From Streptomyces afghaniensis 772 (GTDB lineage: Bacteria > Actinomycetota > Actinomycetes > Streptomycetales > Streptomycetaceae), in contig KE354406.1 of assembly GCA_000415505.1 (NCBI GenBank), forward strand, positions 1 through 57,436: a DNA stretch of 57,436 nucleotides, read 5' to 3'. The notes beneath the pieces are model-generated. The model made no database searches and was not told the DNA's origin. It saw only the letters and a list, made by a program, of their open reading frames with translations. The translations under genes and the position numbers were made by a program. Below, in pieces: positions 8,365 through 16,191 of the stretch (position 1 is the stretch's first letter; each line of letters begins with the position of its first letter).

Positions 8365-9768
8365 TCACTCCTCGTCCGACAGCCCCGCGAGATCCAGCGC
8401 CGCGGCGATCCGTATCGCCACGTCCTCCGCGTACATCGCGTCGGACCGCTCGAAGGCGCTGCGCCCAGCGCCCCGCAGGAACGTCACGACGCCCAGCGTC
8501 CGCCCCCGGCTGCGCAGCACCGCGCACAGGGCGTGCACGGCGTCCGGCGGCCACTGGCGGGCCAGGGCCCACTCCCGGGCCCGCTCGGGCGGGACGGTGC
8601 CCGCACTCGCCCGCAGCGCGCCGACCCGCTCCACGCACTGCAGGGCCGGGTGCCCCTGGCGTACCGCACGGGGCAGGCCCGCGCGGTCGGCGAGCTTGCT
8701 GGGACCCGGCGCGCCGGAGGGCGTCGCGGCGACCCGCACCAGCCGTACCGGCCCCTCGGTCTCCGCGTCGGTGAGCGCGCCGCCGGCCACCCGGTCGATC
8801 AGCGCGTGGTCGGCGAAACCGGCCAGGGCGAAGTCCAGGTGGATCGTCGCGGCCTCCGCCGGGTCCTCGCACTCGGCGGCGGCCCGTGAGGCCCGGTGCA
8901 GCTGCTGCGTGCGGAACCGCAGCAGCGACGCCTCCTGCTCGCTCTGCTTGGCCTCCGTCACGTCCTGGAACAGCCAGCCCACACCCAGCGGAACCGGCTC
9001 CTCCGCGAGTGGCGAGGCCAGCCGCAGGAAACCGCTGCGCCAGCAGCGCCGGCGCTCCCCGTCGGGCGTGCGCACCGTCACCCACACCTCGGCGGGAGCG
9101 GGCGGCGCGCCCTCGGCCAGCACGTGCTGAAGCGCGCTCTCCAGCTCCTCCACGCCCTGCGCGAGCAGTTCCCCGAGCGGCCGCCCGAGCACGGACGTAC
9201 GCCCCTTGCCAAGGGCCCGGGCCGCGTGCGCGTTCACCACGGCGGGCCGCAGGTCGACGTCCACGAGCACGACACCCCAGCTGGCGTCCTCGAACAGCGC
9301 CTCGCTGAGCGCGATCGACCGCTCCAGATCGATCTGCGCGTGCACCTCGCTGAAGGCGCAGTACACACCCGCGGGCTTCCCGTCAGGTCCCCGCACGGCC
9401 GCCGACTGCATCCGCACGAGCACCCGCCCGCCGTCCTTCGTCAGCAGCGCGAACTCGTGGACCTGGCGCCCCGGCGCGTGCATGGCGGACAGCAGCCGCG
9501 CCTCGACCTCCTCGGCGTCCGCGCTGCGCACGGCCCACCCGGCGAGGCCCTGCCGCCCCACGGCCTCGTCCGCGGTCCATCCCAGGATCCGCTCGGCCTC
9601 GCGGTTCCAGTGCGTCACGACCCCGTCGGCGTCGAAGGCACACAGCGCCGCGTCCATACCGTCCAGCAGCGCGGCGAGCAGATCAGAGCCGTCCGAACCG
9701 TCCCGCTCGGGCTCGGGCTCGTCCGGCCCCAGCTCGTCGGTGGTCCCACTACGCCGGGAAGCACTCAC
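8365..9768 (-). CDS. PAS-PAS-GAF sensory protein without output domain
   Basis: About 467 residues. PAS domain 1 is near residues 30-145 (ALCAFDADGVVTHWNREAERILGW). PAS domain 2 is near 150-270 (WGVVLVDVDLRPAVVNAHAARALG, ending GVGWLFQDVTEAK). A coiled-coil linker rich in Glu and Gln follows, then a GAF-like domain to the end. There is no histidine kinase, GGDEF or PP2C domain, so it probably senses a signal and acts through a partner. GTG at 9768 is chosen because AGGGGG lies five bases upstream. An in-frame ATG at 9828 would add a CRTCGR cysteine pair but lacks a good ribosome-binding site. The stop lies eight bases from that of the convergent nagS. Confidence 0.82.
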   Translation of the reverse strand: MSASRRSGTTDELGPDEPEPERDGSDGSDLLAALLDGMDAALCAFDADGVVTHWNREAERILGWTADEAVGRQGLAGWAVRSADAEEVEARLLSAMHAPGRQVHEFALLTKDGGRVLVRMQSAAVRGPDGKPAGVYCAFSEVHAQIDLERSIALSEALFEDASWGVVLVDVDLRPAVVNAHAARALGKGRTSVLGRPLGELLAQGVEELESALQHVLAEGAPPAPAEVWVTVRTPDGERRRCWRSGFLRLASPLAEEPVPLGVGWLFQDVTEAKQSEQEASLLRFRTQQLHRASRAAAECEDPAEAATIHLDFALAGFADHALIDRVAGGALTDAETEGPVRLVRVAATPSGAPGPSKLADRAGLPRAVRQGHPALQCVERVGALRASAGTVPPERAREWALARQWPPDAVHALCAVLRSRGRTLGVVTFLRGAGRSAFERSDAMYAEDVAIRIAAALDLAGLSDEE

Positions 9769-9934
9769 CTGGACCCCCTGCAGGCTGCGTCCGCACGTAC
9801 GGCACGTCGGTTCGCTACTTGCAATCATTCAACTGGAACGTGACCCAGCGCACACCGAGTTCCCACAACATTGAAGGAATCGTTGTACGGCGGCGATCCC
9901 CACGTCAACGCCCTGAGGGCGGCCTGCCGCGGAC

Positions 9935-10348
9935 TCAGTCGATCAACGCCACACCCCCAGTACCACTCCCGCGGCGTGCGTACACCTCGATCTCGATCTT
10001 CATCCGGGGGTCCGCCAGCCCGCACATCATCATCGTCGCGGCCGGCCGCACCTCACCGAAGCACTTCCGCAGCACCGGCCAGCACGGTTCGAAGTCCTCC
10101 CGCTCCGGCAGCAGGTACCGCACCCGCACGACGTCCGCGAACGAGCACCCCGCCTTCTCCAGCGCGGCGCCTATGTTGCGCAGACACTGCTCGGCCTGCT
10201 CCACGACGTCGTCGGAGATCGTCATGTCCGTGTAGTCGAACCCGGTCGTCCCCGACACATGCACCCAGTCCCCGTCCACCACGGCCCGGGCGTACCCGAT
10301 CCGCTCCTCGAACACCGAACCGCTGAGAATCGCCTGTCGCTGCGTCAT
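9935..10348 (-). CDS. RidA-family (YjgF/YER057c/UK114) enamine/imine deaminase-like protein
   Basis: A 137-residue protein covering the whole RidA fold: GYARAVVDGDWVHVSGTTG at the N-terminus, QAEQCLRNIGAALEKAG, and VRVRYLLPEREDFEP, with the C-terminal KIEIEVYARRGSG. The Arg in VRVRYLL corresponds to the substrate-binding Arg of active RidA proteins. RidA hydrolyses reactive enamines released by PLP enzymes. Some subgroups differ in substrate, and this one ends GVALID rather than the usual VEIEAIA. It is divergent from the leader ORF and HIT gene. Confidence 0.85.
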   Translation of the reverse strand: MTQRQAILSGSVFEERIGYARAVVDGDWVHVSGTTGFDYTDMTISDDVVEQAEQCLRNIGAALEKAGCSFADVVRVRYLLPEREDFEPCWPVLRKCFGEVRPAATMMMCGLADPRMKIEIEVYARRGSGTGGVALID

Positions 10349-10373
10349 GGGGTCAAGGTCTCAAAAAAACGGT

Positions 10374-10404
10374 TGATCCGAGGCCCGATGGTTTCTTAGG
10401 GTTC
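10374..10404 (+). promoter_or_regulatory. Candidate promoter of the leader-ORF / HIT transcript
   Basis: TTGATC, a spacer of about 19 bases and TAGGGT fit a streptomycete housekeeping promoter. A start near 10408-10412 would put the leader ORF's Shine-Dalgarno a few bases into the transcript. Confidence 0.4.
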
Positions 10405-10435
10405 CAGGTACACGAGAAGGGAGGTGGTTCGGCAG

Positions 10436-10474
10436 ATGTATGAGAACCGGACGCGTGAGGTGGCTGCGGGCTAG
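10436..10474 (+). CDS. 12-residue leader peptide ORF
   Basis: ATG at 10436 to TAG at 10474 encodes MYENRTREVAAG. It has the best ribosome-binding site in the neighbourhood: AAGGGAGGTGG at 10417-10427, with about 11 bases between GGAGG and ATG. It lies about 165 bp before the HIT gene and is followed at once by several hairpins. A short, strongly initiated ORF ahead of structured RNA is the form of a ribosome-mediated attenuator. It has no run of one rare amino acid, so amino-acid attenuation of the classical kind is not obvious. Confidence 0.5.
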   Translation: MYENRTREVAAG

Positions 10475-10624
10475 CGGCCCGACACCACACACAGTGCGGT
10501 GCCGGACCAGCACGTGAAAGAAGCGTGCAGCCGGCCCAATCTCCAGCAGTCACCCGACCCGCGAGTCGCCGGTACGTCCGGCCGGCTCCTCCTTTGGAGG
10601 ACCAGGCTCGCGGGTCGTCTGCGT
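10475..10624 (+). promoter_or_regulatory. Structured leader RNA with tandem hairpins ending in a terminator-like stem
   Basis: Successive stems follow the leader ORF. A hairpin at 10479-10507 pairs CCGACACCACAC with GTGCGGTGCCGG, with two A-C mismatches. GCACG/CGTGC pair around 10511-10529. A perfect 11-bp stem CGACCCGCGAG (10555-10565) / CTCGCGGGTCG (10607-10617) encloses a GCCGG/CCGGC hairpin and a TCCTCC/GGAGGA hairpin. TCTGCGTTTT follows the outer stem, as in a terminator. CTCCTCCTTT inside could also pair with the leader's Shine-Dalgarno. The arrangement suggests alternative folds that control the downstream HIT gene. Confidence 0.45.
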
Positions 10625-10638
10625 TTTCGGGGGTGGTC
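10625..10638 (+). promoter_or_regulatory. Ribosome-binding site deciding the HIT start
   Basis: GGGGG at 10629-10633, five bases before GTG 10639, follows the T-rich end of the terminator-like stem. It would be exposed or sequestered depending on the fold of the leader. Confidence 0.4.
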
Positions 10639-11112
10639 GTGGAGGGCGGATGGCGCGAGGACCGCGTCGGCAGTGCGTTGCGGGGTGAGAATCCGGCCGT
10701 GATGCGGAGGCTGGGCGCCGGGTTCGCGGCGATCGGCGATGTGCAGTTCCTGCCCGGCTATTCGGTGCTGCTGACGGACGATCCCGCGGTGGAGCGGCTG
10801 TCGGATTTGCCGCGGAGCAGGCGGCTGGCGTTCCTGGGGGACATGGAGCGGCTGGGCGAGGCCGTCGAGCGGGCCTGCCGCCGGGTGGATGCGGGGTTTC
10901 GGCGGGTCAATCTGGAGATTCTCGGGAACTCCTACGCGACGCTGCACGCCCATGTGTGGCCGCGATACGGCTGGGAGCCGGCGGATCTGGTGAAGCTGCC
11001 TGTGTGGCTCTATCCGCGCGAGAGGTGGAGCGAGGCGCGGTATGCGCTCGGGCCGCAGCACGACGGGCTGCGGGAGGCGATCGGTGCGGAGCTGGATCGG
11101 CTCGGCGGGTGA
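10639..11112 (+). CDS. HIT-family hydrolase (diadenosine tetraphosphate hydrolase-like)
   Basis: About 157 residues. The histidine-triad motif is near the C-terminus as NSYATLHAHVWPRYGWEP: the central and last His are present, but the position of the first His is Thr. Nucleotide-binding HIT proteins normally carry H-x-H-x-H, so activity may be altered. An N-terminal DWRED-like beginning and FLPGYSVLLTDDPAVERLSDL are typical of the actinobacterial Ap4A-hydrolase group. The GTG at 10639 is preferred because GGGGG lies five bases upstream. The open frame runs back to 10525, but that part overlaps the hairpins and looks untranslated. Confidence 0.72.
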   Translation: MEGGWREDRVGSALRGENPAVMRRLGAGFAAIGDVQFLPGYSVLLTDDPAVERLSDLPRSRRLAFLGDMERLGEAVERACRRVDAGFRRVNLEILGNSYATLHAHVWPRYGWEPADLVKLPVWLYPRERWSEARYALGPQHDGLREAIGAELDRLGG

Positions 11113-11122
11113 AGGCGTGCGG

Positions 11123-11165
11123 ACGGCCGCCGCGCGGAGCCGGAGTCACTCCGTGCGACGGCCGT
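11123..11165. terminator. Bidirectional terminator between the HIT gene and citrate synthase
   Basis: ACGGCCG (11123-11129) pairs with CGGCCGT (11159-11165), enclosing a CGGAG-TCA-CTCCG hairpin at 11141-11153. It lies between two convergent stops. Confidence 0.5.
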
Positions 11166-11179
11166 GAGGTCCTTTCGGA

Positions 11180-12280
11180 TCAGTGGGCGATGTCCTCGTA
11201 GCCCTCGATCTCGCGGGGGTCGCGGGAGCCGGGGCCCGTGTAGCGGGCCGAGGGGCGGACCAGGCGGCCCGTGCGCTTCTGCTCGAGGATGTGGGCGGAC
11301 CAGCCGGCCGTGCGGGCGCAGGTGAACATGGACGTGAACATGTGGGCCGGGACCTCGGCGAAGTCCAGGACGATGGCTGCCCAGAACTCGACGTTGGTGG
11401 CCAGGACCCGGTCGGGGCGGCGGGCGTGGAGTTCCGCCAGGGCCGCCTTCTCCAAGGCCTCGGCGACCTCGAAGCGCGGGGCGCCCAGTTCGCGGGCCGT
11501 GCGGCGCAGGACCCTCGCCCTCGGGTCCTCGGCACGGTAGACGCGGTGGCCGAAGCCCATGAGGCGTTCGCCCTTGTCGAGCGCGTTCTTGACGTAGCCC
11601 TCGGCGTCTCCCGTGCGTTCGATCTCCTCGATCATGCCGAGGACGCGGGAGGGGGCGCCGCCGTGGAGGGGCCCGGACATCGCGCCGACCGCGCCGGAGA
11701 GCGCGGCCGCGACGTCCGCGCCGGTCGACGCGATGACCCTCGCCGTGAACGTGGACGCGTTCATGCCGTGTTCCGCGGCGCTCGTCCAGTACGCGTCCAC
11801 CGCCGCCACGTGCTTGGGGTCCGGCTCGCCCCGCCAGCGGATCATGAAGCGCTCGACGACGGAGTGGGCCTTGTCGATCTCGCGCTGCGGGACCATCGGC
11901 AGGCCCTGGCCGCGGGCCGACTGCGCGACGTAGGACAGGGCCATGACGGCTGCCCGGGCCAGGTCCGCGCGGGCCTGCTCGGCGTCGATGTCCAGGAGGG
12001 GTTTCAGGCCCCAGACGGGCGCGAGCATGGCCAGGGCCGACTGCACGTCGACGCGGATGTCGCCGGAGTGGACGGGGATGGGGAACGGCTCGGCGGGCGG
12101 CAGGCCGGGGTTGAAGGCGCCGTCGACGAGCAGGCCCCAGACGTTGCCGAAGGAGACGTGGCCGACGAGGTCTTCGATGTCGACGCCCCGATAACGCAGG
12201 GCGCCGCCCTCCTTGTCCGGTTCGGCGATCTCCGTCTCGAACGCGACGATTCCCTCGAGCCCGGGTACGAAGTCGGACAT
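11180..12280 (-). CDS. Citrate synthase-like protein (citrate synthase 2)
   Basis: A 366-residue citrate synthase. The conserved segments are EHGMNASTFTARVIAST, the catalytic-His region GPLHGGAPSRVLGM, FGHRVYRAEDPRARVL and the acidic-residue region VEFWAAIVLDF. It condenses oxaloacetate with an acyl-CoA. This shorter form is the second citrate-synthase type of streptomycetes (SCO4388-like), and a role with propionyl-CoA (2-methylcitrate synthase) is possible. GAGGAG six bases before the ATG fixes the start. It is divergent from pdxH across 285 bp. Confidence 0.9.
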   Translation of the reverse strand: MSDFVPGLEGIVAFETEIAEPDKEGGALRYRGVDIEDLVGHVSFGNVWGLLVDGAFNPGLPPAEPFPIPVHSGDIRVDVQSALAMLAPVWGLKPLLDIDAEQARADLARAAVMALSYVAQSARGQGLPMVPQREIDKAHSVVERFMIRWRGEPDPKHVAAVDAYWTSAAEHGMNASTFTARVIASTGADVAAALSGAVGAMSGPLHGGAPSRVLGMIEEIERTGDAEGYVKNALDKGERLMGFGHRVYRAEDPRARVLRRTARELGAPRFEVAEALEKAALAELHARRPDRVLATNVEFWAAIVLDFAEVPAHMFTSMFTCARTAGWSAHILEQKRTGRLVRPSARYTGPGSRDPREIEGYEDIAH

Positions 12281-12484
12281 CAGGCGGCTCCTCGTGATGT
12301 AAGTGACAGATGGTGTGATGTGGGGTGGGACGAACGAACCATGTGTCAGTCAGCTTGCGAAGCGGGCGGCCGTCCAGTGGATCCACGGTCGTGTGCGGCG
12401 ACTCGCGGTCCTGGCCGGTCTCCCCTGTGATGCCCCGTGCGGCTGGCGGTCACCCAACCGGAACGGCACGGAAACGATATCCCC
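12281..12484. promoter_or_regulatory. Citrate-synthase upstream region
   Basis: The part of the divergent citrate synthase-pdxH gap next to citrate synthase. It holds that gene's promoter, with an A/T-rich stretch at 12295-12350. No operator is clear here. Confidence 0.3.
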
Positions 12485-12523
12485 GAGTGCCACCGTTGGG
12501 GAGGGTTCACGGCACTCAGTGCC
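12485..12523. promoter_or_regulatory. Inverted-repeat cluster between citrate synthase and pdxH
   Basis: GAGTGCC at 12485-12491 is repeated inverted as GGCACTC at 12511-12517, and GGCACTCAGTGCC at 12511-12523 is itself a perfect dyad. It lies about 45 bp before the pdxH start in the shared divergent region (12281-12565). It looks like an operator; the regulator is unknown, and the TetR encoded at 13224-13862 is only one candidate. Confidence 0.35.
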
Positions 12524-12565
12524 AGGCAGTGACGAAGGACACCGTCCATACGGCAAGATGACCGG

Positions 12566-13234
12566 GTGACCGACCGCGACGCCGTCCCCTTCGACCTGGC
12601 CTCGATGCGCAAGCAGTACCGGGCCGAGGGCCTCTCCGAGAACGAGCTGGCCGCCACCCCCGTCGAGCAGTTCGCGCGCTGGTTCAAACAGGCCGCGACG
12701 GACGGCGGGCTGTTCGAGCCGAACGCCATGATCGTCTCGACGGCCGACGCCGAGGGCCGCCCCAGCTCCCGCACGGTACTGCTGAAGCACTTCGACGAAC
12801 AGGGCTTCGTCTTCTACACGAACTACGACTCCCGCAAGGCCCGTGACCTGGCGGAGAACCCGTACGTCTCGCTGCTGTTCCCCTGGCATCCGATGGCCCG
12901 GCAGGTCATCGTGTCCGGGGTCGCGCGGCGTACCGGGCGGGACGAGACGGCGGCGTACTTCCGGACCCGGCCGCACGGATCGCAGCTGGGTGCCTGGGCC
13001 AGCGCCCAGTCCTCGGTGATCGCCACCCGCGCGGACATCGACGGCGCGTACGCCGAACTGGCCGCCCGCTATCCCGAGGGCGAGCAGGTCCCCGTGCCCC
13101 CGCACTGGGGCGGTTTCCGGGTGGCCCCGCAGACGGTGGAGTTCTGGCAGGGCCGCGAGAACCGGCTGCACGACCGGTTGCGGTACGTGGAGCGGGCCGA
13201 CGGGAGCTGGCGCGTGGAGCGGCTCAGTCCCTGA
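12566..13234 (+). CDS. pdxH: Pyridoxamine/pyridoxine 5'-phosphate oxidase
   Basis: A 222-residue PdxH. It oxidises PNP or PMP to pyridoxal 5'-phosphate using FMN. Diagnostic segments are [15 protein letters not shown], the FMN-binding [60 protein letters not shown] and the C-terminal dimerisation signature [15 protein letters not shown]. The length is normal for the family. The GTG start gives the standard N-terminus. Its last 11 bases overlap the end of the convergent TetR gene. Confidence 0.95.
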   Translation: MTDRDAVPFDLASMRKQYRAEGLSENELAATPVEQFARWFKQAATDGGLFEPNAMIVSTADAEGRPSSRTVLLKHFDEQGFVFYTNYDSRKARDLAENPYVSLLFPWHPMARQVIVSGVARRTGRDETAAYFRTRPHGSQLGAWASAQSSVIATRADIDGAYAELAARYPEGEQVPVPPHWGGFRVAPQTVEFWQGRENRLHDRLRYVERADGSWRVERLSP

Positions 13235-13862
13235 CGCTGCCGAGCGCCCCCTCCAGCAACCCCGCCCACTGCTCGACCACTCGTTCCCGGCGCGCCCCGT
13301 CGTCCGTGAGGAGGTTGGCCAGGCCCAGGCCGCGGGCCATGTCGAGGAGGCCCTGGACGGTTTCGCGGACGCCGGGGACGGATTCGTCGGCGGACAGCAG
13401 GTCGACGGCTATGCGGTGGGTCTCGCGGCCCACACGGGATTCGAGTTCGGTGACGCGGGCGCGGAGCTGGTCCTCGTTGGAGGCGGCCACCCAGAGGTGG
13501 AGGGCCGCGCGGAACAGCGGTCCCGTGTAGAGGTCGACCAGGGCCGCGACGACGGCGTGCCGGTCTCCGGCCGCGCCCTCGGGGAACAGGGCGCGCAGGG
13601 CTGTGGAGCGTTCCTCGGCGACGTACTCGACGGCCGCCGTGAAGAGGTCCTCGCGGGTCGGGAAGTGGTGCTGGGCGGCGCCGCGGGAGACGCCTGCGCG
13701 TTCGGCGACGACGGAGACCGTGGATCCCGCCCAGCCGTGTTCGGCGAGGCAGGACACGGCGGCTTCCAGGAGCCGCTGCCGGGTGGCCCGGCTGCGGTCC
13801 TGCTTGGGGACTCGCTCCGCACGGTCTCTCTCCGCGCGGTCGACCGTGCTCACACCGCCCAT
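13224..13862 (-). CDS. TetR-family regulator, last gene of the catabolic operon
   Basis: A 212-residue TetR protein with the N-terminal HTH in [40 protein letters not shown] and [14 protein letters not shown]. The ligand domain resembles regulators of acyl-CoA metabolism. It starts four bases after the stop of the enoyl-CoA hydratase gene, so it is co-transcribed with the CoA-ligase/carboxylase operon and is the obvious candidate for its repressor, responding to a CoA ester. Its 3' end overlaps pdxH by 11 bases on the other strand. A GTG at 13853 has a slightly better-spaced Shine-Dalgarno than the ATG at 13862. Confidence 0.88.
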   Translation of the reverse strand: MGGVSTVDRAERDRAERVPKQDRSRATRQRLLEAAVSCLAEHGWAGSTVSVVAERAGVSRGAAQHHFPTREDLFTAAVEYVAEERSTALRALFPEGAAGDRHAVVAALVDLYTGPLFRAALHLWVAASNEDQLRARVTELESRVGRETHRIAVDLLSADESVPGVRETVQGLLDMARGLGLANLLTDDGARRERVVEQWAGLLEGALGSVRD

Positions 13863-13866
13863 GTCC

Positions 13867-14601
13867 TCACACCACCCATGCCGGATCCCGTCGTTCGAGG
13901 AAGGCCGTCATCCCCTCGCGGGCCTGCGGGGAGGAGAACAGCCGGGCCGAGAGCGCGGTCAGGACGGCCGCGTCCCGGTCGAAGGCTTCCAGCACCCTAG
14001 CCGTGAGCAGCCGTTTCGTCTCGGCCAGGGCGTCGGGGGCTGATTTGCGCAGGCCGTCGAGGATGGGGGTCAGGGCTTTGTCGACGTCGTCGGCGTGGGT
14101 GGTGAGCAGGCCGGTGCGGGCTGCCTCCGCCGCGTCGAAGCGTTCGCCTGTGAGGTAGTAGCGGGACAGGGCGCGCGGGTCCGTGCGCGGCAGCAGCGGC
14201 AGGGAGATGACCGCGGGGGCGACGCCGATGCGCACCTCCGTGAAGGCGAAGGTGGCCTCGGTGGCGGCGGCCGCGATGTCGCAGGCGGCCAGCAGGCCGA
14301 GGCCGCCCGCGCGGACGTGGCCGGTGACCCGGGCGACGACCGGCTTGGGCAGTTCGACGATCCGGCGGAACAGTGCGACCAGCGCTTCGGGGGGCGGCGG
14401 GTCCTTGAGGTCCGCGCCGGCGCTGAAGGTGTTCCCGGTGTGGGTGAGGACGACCGCGCGGACGCCGGTGTCCTGGCCGGCGTCGGTGAGCGCGTCGGCC
14501 AGTTCGCCGACGAGGGCCGCCGAGAGGGCGTTGCGGTTGTGGGGTGAGTCGAGGGTGAGGGTTTCCACGGCACGCGCGCGTGCCCGGCCGACCAGGGTCA
14601 T
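13867..14601 (-). CDS. Enoyl-CoA hydratase/isomerase family protein
   Basis: A 244-residue crotonase-fold protein. The oxyanion-hole segments are NTFSAGADLKD and VTGHVRAGGLGLLAACDIAAA. The usual catalytic Glu pair is only partly visible (ATFAFTEVRIGV carries one Glu). It probably hydrates a 2-enoyl-CoA made by the acyl-CoA dehydrogenase upstream. The ATG overlaps the TGA of the CoA ligase by four bases, which indicates translational coupling. The C-terminal SSPQAREGMTAFLERRDPAWV is characteristic of the family. Confidence 0.88.
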   Translation of the reverse strand: MTLVGRARARAVETLTLDSPHNRNALSAALVGELADALTDAGQDTGVRAVVLTHTGNTFSAGADLKDPPPPEALVALFRRIVELPKPVVARVTGHVRAGGLGLLAACDIAAAATEATFAFTEVRIGVAPAVISLPLLPRTDPRALSRYYLTGERFDAAEAARTGLLTTHADDVDKALTPILDGLRKSAPDALAETKRLLTARVLEAFDRDAAVLTALSARLFSSPQAREGMTAFLERRDPAWVV

Positions 14602-16166
14602 GTGCGCTCCCTGAGCTGTCGGCGGAGGATCTTGCCGGAGGCCGCCCGGGGGACGCCGTCGATGAAGGTGACGTGCCGGATCCGCTTGTAGGGGGCCACG
14701 CGCTCGGCGACGTACATCATGATCTCCGCCTCGGACAGGTCGGTGCGGTCCGGCCGGCGGACCACGTACGCGTGCGGGATCTCGTTGCCGTCGTCGTCGT
14801 ACACGCCGATGACGGCGGCGTCGGCGATGGCCGGGTGGGTGAGCAGCAGGGCCTCCAGCTCGGCGGGGGCCACCTGGAAGCCCTTGTACTTGATGAGTTC
14901 TTTGACGCGGTCGACGACGAACAGCCAGCCGTCGGTGTCCACGTGCCCCACGTCGCCGGTGTGCAGCCAGCCGTCGGTGTCGATCATCGCGGCGGTGGCG
15001 TCGGGGCGGCCGAGGTAGCCCTTCATGACCTGAGGGCCGCGGATGAGGATCTCGCCGGACTCGCCGGCGGGGAGGTCCTTGCCGGGGTCGTCGAGGGAGA
15101 CGATGCGCATCTCGGTGCCGGCGATGAGCTTGCCGACGGTGCCGGGCGGCGCGTCGCTCATCGCGTCCAGCGGGACGACGTGCGTGCCGGGCGACAGTTC
15201 CGTCATGCCGTAGGCCTGGCCGACGGGCGGCAGGCCGAGCCGCTCGGAGCAGGCGGAGGCGAGGCGGGCGTCCAGGGGGGCGGCGGCGCTGATGACGTAC
15301 TTCAGGGACGACAGGTCGTACTGCGCGACGGCCGGGTGCTTGGCGAGGGCGAGCACGATCGGCGGGGCCACGTACAGGGCGGTGATGCGGTGGTTCTGAA
15401 TGGCCGCGAGGAACTGCTCCAGGTCGAAGCGGGGCAGCACGACGACGGTGGCGCCCTGCCTCAGGGGCGCGTTCATCAGGGCCGTGAGGCCGTATATGTG
15501 GAAGAAGGGCAGCACCGCCAGGACACGGTCGCCCGGGCCCGCGGGTATCGCAGGGTTGAGCTGGGCGAGGTTGGTGGCGATCTGCCGGTGCGTGAGCATC
15601 ACGCCCTTGGGCGTGCCGGTCGTCCCGGAGGAGTACGGCAGGGCCGCCACGTCCTGCGCGGGGTCGATGGCGACCTGCGGCTCGGGGGCCGCGGAGGCCA
15701 GCATGTCGATCAGGGAGCGGTGTCCGGTCGCGCTGTCGCACACGAAGATCTCGTGTACGCCGCCCGCGAGTTCGGCGGCCCGGCGGGCGATGTCCAGCAG
15801 CGGTGAGACGGTGATGATCCAGCGGGCCGCGCAGTCCGTCAGCTGCTTGGCGAACTCCTGGGCCGTGGCGAGCGGGTGCACCGTGGTGACGGTGGCTCCC
15901 GCGCGCGTGGCGGCGTAGAACGCGGTCGGGAAGGCGATGGTGTTGGGGCTGTGCAGGGCGAGGACGTCGCCCTTGCGGACCCCGGCCTCGGCGAGGGCGG
16001 CGGCGACGCGCCGGTGGAACCGGTCCACCCGCTCGTACGAGAGGGTGGTGCCGTCGGTGCCGTCGATCAGCGCCGGGATGTCGCCGAACTCCGCGGCCCG
16101 GGCCAGGACGGCGTCGTGGATGGGAAGTTCGACGGGCGGGACGTCTGCGTACTCGCTGCGGAACAT
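14598..16166 (-). CDS. 4-coumarate/cinnamate:CoA ligase-type acyl-CoA synthetase
   Basis: A 522-residue adenylate-forming enzyme that makes acyl-CoA from a carboxylic acid, ATP and CoA. Motifs: phosphate-binding loop SSGTTGTPKG (about residues 173-182), GQAYGMTELSP, DGWLHTGDVGHVD, VDRVKELIKYKGFQVAP and the C-terminal SGKILRRQLRE with the catalytic Lys. Length and sequence match the S. coelicolor cinnamate/4-coumarate:CoA ligase (SCO4383, described as ScCCL, from memory), so an aryl-propenoic or related acid is a likely substrate. It sits in the middle of the operon, 25 bp after the acyl-CoA dehydrogenase and overlapping the hydratase gene. Confidence 0.9.
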   Translation of the reverse strand: MFRSEYADVPPVELPIHDAVLARAAEFGDIPALIDGTDGTTLSYERVDRFHRRVAAALAEAGVRKGDVLALHSPNTIAFPTAFYAATRAGATVTTVHPLATAQEFAKQLTDCAARWIITVSPLLDIARRAAELAGGVHEIFVCDSATGHRSLIDMLASAAPEPQVAIDPAQDVAALPYSSGTTGTPKGVMLTHRQIATNLAQLNPAIPAGPGDRVLAVLPFFHIYGLTALMNAPLRQGATVVVLPRFDLEQFLAAIQNHRITALYVAPPIVLALAKHPAVAQYDLSSLKYVISAAAPLDARLASACSERLGLPPVGQAYGMTELSPGTHVVPLDAMSDAPPGTVGKLIAGTEMRIVSLDDPGKDLPAGESGEILIRGPQVMKGYLGRPDATAAMIDTDGWLHTGDVGHVDTDGWLFVVDRVKELIKYKGFQVAPAELEALLLTHPAIADAAVIGVYDDDGNEIPHAYVVRRPDRTDLSEAEIMMYVAERVAPYKRIRHVTFIDGVPRAASGKILRRQLRERT

Positions 16167-16191
16167 GGTTCCTCCTCGCGCGCGGGCCGTC

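Noticed and set aside
6254-9130. A very long open plus-strand frame crossing dmdR1 and the nagS gene in the wrong phase.
   Set aside because: High G+C keeps non-coding frames open; its translation is Arg/Ser/Pro-rich without domains and conflicts with the well-supported genes.
10525-10638. N-terminal extension of the HIT protein.
   Set aside because: It runs through the perfect stem structures, has no ribosome-binding site and is not HIT-like; the GTG at 10639 is well supported.
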